Source: an uncultured Collinsella sp.
Lineage (GTDB): Bacteria > Actinomycetota > Coriobacteriia > Coriobacteriales > Coriobacteriaceae
Assembly (NCBI GenBank): GCA_902470805.1
Contig: CABRHX010000001.1
Coordinates: forward strand, 124,001 to 188,000
Direction of reading: 5' to 3'
DNA: 64,000 nucleotides
Each line of letters opens with the position of its first letter. Within the stretch, counting starts at the first letter, position 1. Positions 42,078-49,457 of this stretch are shown here, one piece after another. The notes under the pieces were generated by a model, which saw only the letters and a list, made by a program, of their open reading frames with translations, made no database searches and was not told the origin of the DNA. Position numbers and translations under genes: made by a program.

Positions 42078-45000
42078 CTACATGTGCTTGCGACGACGAT
42101 CGCTCAGCGTCACACCAGCGGCCACGAGGGTGATACCGCCGATGACGAACACCTCGCCCGCAAGAGCGGAATTGTCGCCAGTCTGGGCGAGCGCGGCCGA
42201 CGTTGCCTTCTTCTTGGCGACAGGAGCCTTTGCAGCAGCCTGCGCAACCTGATCCTTGGCCTGCGGCTCAGCCTTGGGATGATACTTGTCGTACTCGGCC
42301 TGCGCGGCAGCCAGGGCATCCTTGGCATCGCCAAGCTCGGCAAGCGCGGCGGCATAGGCGTCGTTGGCATCGGACAGCTTGGCATCGGCATCGCTCAGAG
42401 CAGCCTTGAGACCAGCGGCGGCATCGACGGCAGCCTTATAGCGAGCGTAGGCAGCGTTCAGCTTAACCAGCTTCTCGTTGCCCGTCGTGCCCGCGGCAAG
42501 GGATGCCTTATGGTCGACAGCCTCAAGATCGGCCTTGAGTGCCTCATCGCTGGCAAGCTCGGCCTTGGCCTTGACGATCTCGAAGTTCGCATCGACGACG
42601 GCTTCGTTGGCGGCCTCGAGCTGCTTCTGGGCATCGGCGACACCGGCGACGGCAGCGTCATAGGCGGCCTTGGCGTCGTCGACCGCCTTCTGGGCACCGG
42701 CGAAGCGCTCGAAGGCCTTGTTTGCGGTGGCAAGCTCGTCCTCGGCGGCCTTGGCCTTCGCCTGTGCGTCGGACAGGGTCTGCGTCTTGGCGGCAACTGC
42801 CTGCTTGGCGCCCGAAAGAGCGGTCGCGGCGTGCACATCTGCGGCCTGAGCCTTGTCAACGCCAGCCTGGGCAGTGTCGTCGGCCTTCTTGGCATCGTTA
42901 AGCGTGCCCTGCTTGTTCGCAAGATCCGTCTTGGCGGCAAGGTCCTTGACCGAAGCGGTAGCGTTGTCATACGCCTCGTTGGCCTGATCGGACTTTACCT
43001 TGGCGGCGTCGCGGGCGCTGCGAGCCTTCGCCTTGTGAGCAGCGGCCTCGGCTGCCTTCGTCTTGCTGTCAGCAAGCGTGGCGTTTGCCTTATCGAGAGC
43101 TGCCTGGGCAGTAGCGGCCTTGCTCTTGGCGGTATCGAGGTTCTGCTTGAGGGACTCGATGTCGATTCCGCCGAGCGCGTCCTTCGCGGCGTCGTATGCC
43201 GTCTTCGCGGCGGCGGTGCCGGACTTAGCCTTCTCGTACTCGCCCTTGGCGGTGTTCATGTTCACATCGGCTGCGGTGAAAGCGTCCTGGGCGGCATCCT
43301 GCCCGTTTACAGCTGCGAAGTAAGCTTCCCTAGTAGTTCCAAAGTTCTTCTGCGCCTCGGCGAGCTTGCCCTGAAGCTCCTTGAGTTGCGCCTTCTGCGC
43401 CTGCGTGCCGCCAGCGTTATAGGCGGAATCGATGTAGTCGTTCAGGAGCTTCTTGAACTCGGAGACAGTGAAATCAGCCTCACTGTCAAAAGAGCTGTAA
43501 TCGAAGATTGTTACCTCGGAATCGGTGTTCTTACCGCTACCGGTCGCGATGCCGATAGCCTTCGTGCCGGCATCGATGATGTTGAGATAGTGCCCGCACT
43601 CATGGTAGATGCTGCTGTAGTGCTGGTAGATATAGTAGGAATCATATCGATGGTTTCCAAGGTCACTATTCTTCTCGACGTACTTATCGAATGCCTCTTT
43701 TTCCTGAGTGTAGAGACCGGTATATGGCCGGCCAAGCGTATCCTCGGTCTCGCCGCCGGTATATGCGCCGCCGCCGCCGGCAAGATTTTCTCCATTGTCC
43801 CAGTAGCAGCCCGAGTGCCCCCAGATGTTCGATGAATATGATACATTAAGGGCGGCTGCCGCAGTCATGCGGAGGCTGACGCTGAGCGCCGACTGACCGT
43901 TCGCCTTGCGGAGGTTGTTCTGGGTGTCGAGATATGTCAAGGCGTTGCGCATCTGCTCCAGGGAGAGCGGGTTGGTGTCGCGAGACATGTCATGATCGAC
44001 GTACTGGTCATACCATTCGGCCTTGTCAGCGGCACCGGTCAGCATCGATACGGCTTCCTGGGCGTTCTTTTTCTGTGTGGCTGTGAACTGGCTGCCGCCG
44101 ATGATGTAATTCATGAAGCCGAATATGCCCTGGCTGATGACTTCCTGGTCAACGGTCATGTTGGACTTTAGGTCTGCAATCTGCTGCTCAAGAGCCTCAA
44201 CCTGGGCATTAGCAGCGTCATAAGCCTTTTCCGCGGCGTTCGAAGCGGCGCAGGCTGCCTCCCACTCGCTGCGCTTCTGCTTGCGAACTTCGACAAGCTT
44301 ATCGTACTCAGCCTTCTTGTCGGCCTCGGTCTGCTGGGCCTGCTCGTATGCCGTCTTCGCGGCGTCACGCTTACTGGCCGCGTCCTTGTACTCCTTGTTT
44401 GCCGCATCGTATGCAGACTGGGCAGATGCCACGGCAGCGTTGGCGGCGTTGGCCTTCTGCTGGGCGGCGTCGACGGTATTCTGGGCCGCCTGCAGGTTCG
44501 CCTGTGCGGTGGCGTCTGCAGTCGTCGCGGCTTCGAGCGCGGCCTGCGCGGTCTTGAGCTCACCAGCAGCAGCGTTCTTGGCGGCCTCAAGCGCACTGAG
44601 GTCGACACCCGTACCCGAGACGGCAGCATCGAGCGCGGCCTGCGCCTGGTTGAACTTCTGCTGGGCGTTATCGCGCGCGGTGGTTGCGGCTGCGAGAGCA
44701 GCGGCAGTCTCCTGCTTCTTGGCCTGGGCGGAAGTCAGAGCGGCCTCAGTGTCCTTCTTTTCCCGCTGAGCGTTGGCCTCGGTAGCCTTGGCCTGGTCCA
44801 GATTGGCCTGTGCAGTAGTAACGGCCTTATTGGCGTCATCGAGCTTTGCCTGCGCGTCCTCGACGGCCTTCTTGGCGGCCTCGTACTCGTCCATACCCAT
44901 GGCCTCGAGCTTGGCCTGCGCATCGTCGAGGGCCTTCTTGGCCTCATCCTGCTTTGCCTTGGCGTCCTTGAGCGCCTGGGTCTTATCCTCGACACTCTTG

Positions 45001-45515
45001 TTGGCTTGATCGAGCTGATCGTTCAGGTCGCCCAGCTTCTTCTGCTGCTGCTCGGTCTTTTCGACGGCGGCTTTGAGCTCGTCAATCTTCTCCTGAAGCG
45101 CGGCTACCTCGGCCTCGTTCTGCTCGGCGGCGTTATCGGTCACGGCCTGCGAGGCCTGACTCTTTTGCTGCTGCGCCTGCTTTTGAGACTGGCCCGCCGC
45201 GTCGGCCTTCTTCTGGGCGGCATCGTAGGCGGCCTGAGCGTCCTTGAGCTGCTTTGCCGACTCCTCGGCCAGCTGGGCAGCCGTCTTTACGACCGCTTGG
45301 TTACCGGCGGTAACGGTATTCTCTACAGAACTACCCCCCCCCCGAACAGAATCGCCGTTACCGGTTGACGGTGCGGCGATTGCCGCCAGCGGCGACATGA
45401 GCGGCTGAGCGATGAGGCCCGCCGTCAAAACGGTTGCGACGGCGCGGTTAGCAACGCCCTTGACGTTGACGGCCTTGGCCCGAGGCTCAAAGTGTTGTGG
45501 ACTGTAGTTTGCCAT
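42078..45515 (-). CDS. Wall-anchored coiled-coil protein with central CAP (SCP/PR1) domain
   Basis: A 1145-residue surface protein. Residues 1-48 are a signal peptide (AVATVLTAGLIAQPLMSPLAA). Residues about 70-450 and 705-1090 are long Ala/Lys/Glu/Gln coiled coils built from repeated AYDAAQ-type units. Residues about 452-700 hold a CAP-like domain with both helices and the four classical residues in GHSGCY, GENLAGG, YHECGHY. The C-terminus is LAQTGDNS (about 1109), a hydrophobic helix and RRRKHM, a sorting signal of the LAxTG kind cut by class E sortases. A run of ten G lies in codons 58-61. AAAGGGAGAAAGCC precedes the ATG. It is probably an adhesin or a lever-like cell-surface stalk presenting the CAP head. 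Confidence 0.88.
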   Translation of the reverse strand: MANYSPQHFEPRAKAVNVKGVANRAVATVLTAGLIAQPLMSPLAAIAAPSTGNGDSVRGGGSSVENTVTAGNQAVVKTAAQLAEESAKQLKDAQAAYDAAQKKADAAGQSQKQAQQQKSQASQAVTDNAAEQNEAEVAALQEKIDELKAAVEKTEQQQKKLGDLNDQLDQANKSVEDKTQALKDAKAKQDEAKKALDDAQAKLEAMGMDEYEAAKKAVEDAQAKLDDANKAVTTAQANLDQAKATEANAQREKKDTEAALTSAQAKKQETAAALAAATTARDNAQQKFNQAQAALDAAVSGTGVDLSALEAAKNAAAGELKTAQAALEAATTADATAQANLQAAQNTVDAAQQKANAANAAVASAQSAYDAANKEYKDAASKRDAAKTAYEQAQQTEADKKAEYDKLVEVRKQKRSEWEAACAASNAAEKAYDAANAQVEALEQQIADLKSNMTVDQEVISQGIFGFMNYIIGGSQFTATQKKNAQEAVSMLTGAADKAEWYDQYVDHDMSRDTNPLSLEQMRNALTYLDTQNNLRKANGQSALSVSLRMTAAAALNVSYSSNIWGHSGCYWDNGENLAGGGGAYTGGETEDTLGRPYTGLYTQEKEAFDKYVEKNSDLGNHRYDSYYIYQHYSSIYHECGHYLNIIDAGTKAIGIATGSGKNTDSEVTIFDYSSFDSEADFTVSEFKKLLNDYIDSAYNAGGTQAQKAQLKELQGKLAEAQKNFGTTREAYFAAVNGQDAAQDAFTAADVNMNTAKGEYEKAKSGTAAAKTAYDAAKDALGGIDIESLKQNLDTAKSKAATAQAALDKANATLADSKTKAAEAAAHKAKARSARDAAKVKSDQANEAYDNATASVKDLAAKTDLANKQGTLNDAKKADDTAQAGVDKAQAADVHAATALSGAKQAVAAKTQTLSDAQAKAKAAEDELATANKAFERFAGAQKAVDDAKAAYDAAVAGVADAQKQLEAANEAVVDANFEIVKAKAELASDEALKADLEAVDHKASLAAGTTGNEKLVKLNAAYARYKAAVDAAAGLKAALSDADAKLSDANDAYAAALAELGDAKDALAAAQAEYDKYHPKAEPQAKDQVAQAAAKAPVAKKKATSAALAQTGDNSALAGEVFVIGGITLVAAGVTLSDRRRKHM
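45334..45343 (-). repeat. G10 homopolymer in the surface protein gene
   Basis: Ten consecutive C on the plus strand, i.e. ten G in the coding strand, span codons 58-61 (Arg-Gly-Gly-Gly), ten codons after the predicted signal peptidase site. A gain or loss of one or two bases would frameshift the protein before all later domains. Confidence 0.95.
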
Positions 45516-45822
45516 GGCTTTCTCCCTTTGACACGGATGTATCCATACGTATCAAACGGTAGCTGTCGATTTTTGAATTCTGTTGCGCAACATTGGCGAC
45601 CAGCGTATTTTTTGAAATTCGTGCTCCTGTGCTTCACAATTTCGTCACATTTGAAGGAGCTGGTGCATCATATTTTCGCGGGATGGAATTGAGCCTGTGA
45701 TTTACATTTGCTCCCGCGTCATCCGCCCTATCGGATTCCGCATCCAACAGACACCCCGCCCGCCACGGTGTAGAGTTAAGACAACGGGCGCGTTGCGCGG
45801 ACCGCGCTGGAACGAGGTGGAC
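45516..45822. other. Intergenic region between divergent surface-protein and DUF389 genes
   Basis: AT-rich for this window. It holds the wall-anchored protein's ribosome-binding site and the motif GTTGCGCAACATTG at 45582-45595, shared with the region before the DUF4234 gene. I see no clear -35/-10 pair, hairpin or small ORF with a ribosome-binding site. Confidence 0.5.
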
Positions 45823-46962
45823 ATGGAACTCGACAAACAACAGATCAAGCGACTACGCGAACGCCATCACCGGCGCCACGGCATCCGCCCCGCCCATAGT
45901 GAGGCTGCCGAGCAGGCTGGTCGCTTTTTAAAGCGCGCATTCAACATTCGCGAGGGTCGCGCGCCCTACCACGTAATCCGTAAGCGCTTTGTAAACGGGG
46001 CGCGCCTGACCGGCTCTCACCTGTGCATCCTCATCATCGCCATGCTCATCGCAAGCATCGGCCTTGATATCGATTCGGACATCGCCATCGTGGGCGCCAT
46101 GCTCATCTGCCCGCTTATGGGATCGGTCCTTGCCATGGCATATGGCATCGCCACGCTCGACCGCGAGATTACCGTCGAAGCCGTCGCCAGCCTTGCGCTA
46201 CAGATGGCCTTTTGCCTGGTCACGTCCACGCTGTACTTTAAGCTCTCGCCCCTTGGCACCACCACGGCCGCCATCATCGACAACTCGACACCCACCGTCT
46301 GGGACCTTACCGTCGCACTCGCAGGCGGCTTTGCAGGTGGCCTGGGCAACTCGCGCGACCAGGAACCCGCCACGCTCATCGCCGGCGTGGCCGTGGCAAC
46401 CGCGCTCATGCCGCCCCTGTGCGCGGCGGGTTATGGCATTGCCATCGCGAGCGGGTCGCTGTTCCTCTCAGCCCTCTACGAGTTTGGCATCAACGTCGTC
46501 TTTATCGCGCTGGCGGCCGAAGCCGTATTGCTTCTTTTACGTGTACCGCTCAAGCGTGATCTCAACGGCGACGGCATTGTGACCGCCGAGGAAAACGCCG
46601 AGGTCGACGAGCTGTCACGCAAGGTGCGCCGCCGCATTATTGTGGGCACGGTAGTCTTTGCCATCCCCTGCATCGTTATGACCGCGGGTTCCATTGGCTC
46701 GGCGCAGGCCGGCGTGCAGGACGGCTACGGCGTCACCGAAACCACGCGCGAGCTTGCGGCGGTGCTGCCGGGCTTTAAAGATTACACCGTCGCCGTCGAG
46801 ACCTCGGCCACCGAAGGCGACGAGGAGGGCATCGTCGAGCGCGAGATTGTCGCCCATGTGACGACAAGCGAGGCGCTTGGGGCACACAACCGTCACGTCG
46901 CCCGCAAGCTCATCGACCTCAACGTGCCTGAACTCGATCGCGTGGAGTTTGACGTGAAGTGA
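45823..46962 (+). CDS. DUF389 family membrane protein with EF-hand-like loop
   Basis: A 379-residue protein with an N-terminal basic region, about six to seven helices (HLCILIIAMLIASIGLDI, IVGAMLICPLMGSVLAMAY as in DUF389) and a C-terminal soluble part. Between helices, residues 246-257 read DLNGDGIVTAEE, which matches the canonical EF-hand calcium loop at positions 1, 3, 5, 6, 8 and 12. ATG 45823 has GAGG close upstream. Family function is unknown. Calcium binding is inference from one loop only. Confidence 0.85.
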   Translation: MELDKQQIKRLRERHHRRHGIRPAHSEAAEQAGRFLKRAFNIREGRAPYHVIRKRFVNGARLTGSHLCILIIAMLIASIGLDIDSDIAIVGAMLICPLMGSVLAMAYGIATLDREITVEAVASLALQMAFCLVTSTLYFKLSPLGTTTAAIIDNSTPTVWDLTVALAGGFAGGLGNSRDQEPATLIAGVAVATALMPPLCAAGYGIAIASGSLFLSALYEFGINVVFIALAAEAVLLLLRVPLKRDLNGDGIVTAEENAEVDELSRKVRRRIIVGTVVFAIPCIVMTAGSIGSAQAGVQDGYGVTETTRELAAVLPGFKDYTVAVETSATEGDEEGIVEREIVAHVTTSEALGAHNRHVARKLIDLNVPELDRVEFDVK

Positions 46963-47087
46963 TGCCGGCGCAGGATGAATGCTCGCACGGACGCAAGTTA
47001 CGACGAGGCGCAGACGCGATACGGACACGAGCAAATAGCGGAGTACAGTTCACACCCGCGCCCCGCTCGCTGTTTTATTGCCGTGAA

Positions 47088-47537
47088 TCAACTGTCCGGA
47101 TCGACATCGCCAGACTCCACCGTAAACGCCGGATCGGTGCTCACAAGATAAAATCGGGTCACCTCAGTATTTCTAATTAGGTAAATCTGCCCCTGATTGC
47201 GTCGGCGCGATATATATGCAACGTGAACCGTGCCGAACTCTTCGCCGTTTTCCTTCTTTAATACCAGGATATTGGGATCGTCCGTACGCTTAAACTGCCC
47301 GTCAACGCAGCTGCCGTCTTTGTCGACCAGTTGCCACCGATGGTTATCCTCTTCAAGAAAGGCCAGGGTTTCCAGACTCGTCTTGTCGTCCCGATAGTAA
47401 CCGTCAATGGCAAACCCTTCGGAAGCGCATTCCTGCATATAGGACGTTTCTCGGCTTATAGCAAACAGCCCTGTAGCGCCCAGGAGCACAGCCAGGCAGA
47501 CCACTGCAAGGGTTATCGAAATAGCACGGCGACCCAT
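47088..47537 (-). CDS. Small secreted or membrane-anchored hypothetical protein
   Basis: A 149-residue protein with an N-terminal hydrophobic segment (about residues 6-28, AISITLAVVCLAVLLGATGLF) and a hydrophilic beta-rich domain. I do not recognise the family. No lipobox Cys follows the hydrophobic stretch in the expected place. The ribosome-binding site is weak. It lies between the DUF389 gene and the arylsulfotransferase remnant. Confidence 0.6.
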   Translation of the reverse strand: MGRRAISITLAVVCLAVLLGATGLFAISRETSYMQECASEGFAIDGYYRDDKTSLETLAFLEEDNHRWQLVDKDGSCVDGQFKRTDDPNILVLKKENGEEFGTVHVAYISRRRNQGQIYLIRNTEVTRFYLVSTDPAFTVESGDVDPDS

Positions 47538-47590
47538 GTTAGCCCAATCAATAGTTGTTCAACGGAGCGCGAAACATACCTGGAACCTCC

Positions 47591-47645
47591 GATATCAGGG
47601 GGAACGTCGCCAGCAAGCTGGCGACAACTATATGTTTCTGATATC
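47591..47645. repeat. Nested inverted repeat between hypothetical gene and arylsulfotransferase remnant
   Basis: Outer arms GATATCAG and CTGATATC enclose inner arms GTCGCCAG and CTGGCGAC around CAAG. There is no T-run on either strand. The flanking stretch 47538-47727 holds no gene that I can support. Confidence 0.65.
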
Positions 47646-47727
47646 AAACCATATGGCTACCACTCGCGGAGGGGGCATCGGCGAACGGCGTGTTTTCATA
47701 CTCCATTGGTCAAACCTAAGCACAGTG

Positions 47728-48207
47728 CTACAGCTCGTACTTGTACACGCGGTAGATGTACTTTTCGGCTTCCATCTCGTAGGTGGCGATGGGTAGACCG
47801 TAGCGATCGTACTCGGCAAAGGTCTTGACCTGACCCGATGCCACGAGCATGCTGTTCGAATTGCCGACGCGCTGCACGCTGCTAACGTAGCCCGAGAACG
47901 GCACCGCGATCTGGTCTTCGAGCCCGTAGGTGTGTGCCACCTCGTCCACCGTAAAGATGTGCCCAAACGAATGCGAGCCGCGGCTGTAGTCGGTCACCAC
48001 CGCGGCGCCCAGCTGGCCCCAGTCGAACTTGGGATAGCTTTCTGCCGCACCAAAGTTGTTGTCGTACAGCAGCACCTGGCAGCGACCGGTCGCTGCCGTC
48101 TCGTCGTTTGGCAGATAGGTCACGCTGTGCTGGCCCGCGTTGAGTGAAAAATCGCCCTGGTCCTGCAGCAGCTTGTCCTCAAAGCCCGAGCCGGCCCATT
48201 GCCACTC
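47728..48207 (-). pseudogene. Arylsulfotransferase (ASST) C-terminal remnant
   Basis: Only the last about 160 codons of an arylsulfate sulfotransferase remain. Recognisable beta-propeller segments include WQWAGSGFEDKLLQDQGDF, YDNNFG, SRGSHSFGHIFTVDE and VPFSGYVSSVQRVGNSNSML. The reading frame is open into 48207 (Glu-Trp-Gln-Trp) but there is no start codon. A stop lies 10 codons further up, and the N-terminal three quarters of a usual 550-600 residue enzyme are absent. A shorter form could begin at GTG 48123, which lacks a ribosome-binding site. The break lies next to the hairpin after the 3-hydroxyacyl-CoA dehydrogenase gene. Confidence 0.8.
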
Positions 48208-48247
48208 CTTTCTATTTCTGGGTCCATCTTCTCACTGTTGGCGGCCG

Positions 48248-48286
48248 AAAATGATCCGTTTTCCTCCGTCCCCGAGAGGTCATTTT
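48248..48286 (-). repeat. Stop-abutting GGGGAC hairpin, copy 5 (after 3-hydroxyacyl-CoA dehydrogenase)
   Basis: Minus-strand arms AAAATGACC and GGATCATTTT (one bulged A) enclose TCTCGGGGACGGAGGAAAAC. It follows the TAA stop codon directly. Confidence 0.7.
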
Positions 48287-49246
48287 TTAGTACTTGAAGA
48301 AGCCCTCGCCCGAGCTTTCGCCCAGCTTACCTTCGTCGAGCATTTTCTTGAGGACGGATGCCATGGCCTTAAAGTTGTAGGGCATCATCATCTTCTTGAG
48401 CAGCGGACTCACCAGGCCCGGGACCTTCTGATACTGCATGACGATGTTGTAGGCCGTCTGGATACCCACTGTGTCGAATACGCGGAACGGGCCCTTGGGG
48501 GCGCCGGTGCCGCGCGTCCATGCGAGGTCGATGCTCTTGGGGTCGCTGACGCCCGAGACGTACAGGTCGAGGCCCGAAAGCAGCCATGGCACCAGCATGG
48601 AGTTGAGCAGATAGCCGTTCTTTTCCTTGTTGACGGGCAACGCCAGCATACGGATGTCGTTGGCAAAGTCGACGAGTTCATCGAAGTAGCGCTTGTCGGT
48701 CTGGTCCTGTGCCATGACCTCGGTCATGTTGTTCTTCCAGATAGAGTTGGCAAAGTGCAGCGACAGGTACTTCTCGGGGCGGCCAGTGTACTTGGCAAAG
48801 GTACTCGGCAGCAGCGTGGAGGAATTGGTCACGACGACGGTCTTTTGCGGGAGAACCGGGGCGAGCTTCTTGTAGAAGTCAATCTTTGCCTGGGTGTCCT
48901 CAGCCATAGACTCGATGACCAAATCGGCGTCGGCCACTGCCTTTGCAAGATCGAGCTCCAGCTTGAGTGTGGAGTAGGCGCGCTCAACGGCGGCGAGTGC
49001 CACCTCTTTGTCGAAGGGCTTGCCGCTATCGGCGATACCGGAGCACCACTCGCCCGTGCCGTCCGCCATACCCTCGATTGCCGCGATGTACTCCTCGCGC
49101 ACATGATCGATCTTGGGCTGGGTGCGGCCGATGCTGCCCTCGCTGCGCAGCCAAATCGTTACATCAAAGCCGCAGTAGGCAGCCTGAAAGGCAATCTGGC
49201 TTCCCAGCACGCCGCCACCGGCAACACAAACGGTCTTGTAGCTCAT
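48287..49246 (-). CDS. 3-hydroxyacyl-CoA dehydrogenase family protein
   Basis: NAD-binding dehydrogenase of the 3-hydroxybutyryl-CoA type. The Rossmann loop is VCVAGGGVLGSQIA at residues 6-19, and NSSTLLPSTFAKYTGRPEKYLSLHFAN holds the active-site Ser/His region. The C-terminal domain has DLAWTRGTGAPKGPFRVFD and ends GESSGEGFFKY, characteristic of the family. At 319 residues it is slightly longer than the usual 285. Together with the activase downstream it suggests acyl-CoA metabolism, but a shared pathway is not proven. Confidence 0.9.
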   Translation of the reverse strand: MSYKTVCVAGGGVLGSQIAFQAAYCGFDVTIWLRSEGSIGRTQPKIDHVREEYIAAIEGMADGTGEWCSGIADSGKPFDKEVALAAVERAYSTLKLELDLAKAVADADLVIESMAEDTQAKIDFYKKLAPVLPQKTVVVTNSSTLLPSTFAKYTGRPEKYLSLHFANSIWKNNMTEVMAQDQTDKRYFDELVDFANDIRMLALPVNKEKNGYLLNSMLVPWLLSGLDLYVSGVSDPKSIDLAWTRGTGAPKGPFRVFDTVGIQTAYNIVMQYQKVPGLVSPLLKKMMMPYNFKAMASVLKKMLDEGKLGESSGEGFFKY

Positions 49247-49391
49247 AGGAACGGTCCTCTCTTGCGTAATTCCATAGATGTGTATTTATTCAACCGTAAG
49301 GAGGACGCGCGCTGAGGGTGGGTTCTATAAACGGACGGTAATTTGCGGCGAACGGCAACATCTGTTCATTATCTCAGGGTTCCATGTCCAA

Positions 49392-49429
49392 CAAAAACGG
49401 GTGGCAGCCGCTACGGCTACCACCCGTTT
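49392..49429 (-). terminator. Terminator after the activase gene
   Basis: Minus-strand stem AAACGGGTGGTAGCC/GGCTGCCACCCGTTT followed by TTGT, 29 bases past the stop codon. The rest of 49247-49457 has no gene. Confidence 0.88.
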
Positions 49430-49457
49430 GTCTTATATCCGGCTCGAAGTAGGCCAA

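Noticed and set aside
48124..48210. Intact start for the arylsulfotransferase remnant
   Set aside because: No ATG in frame before the stop near 48235, and GTG 48123 lacks a ribosome-binding site and would discard conserved residues.
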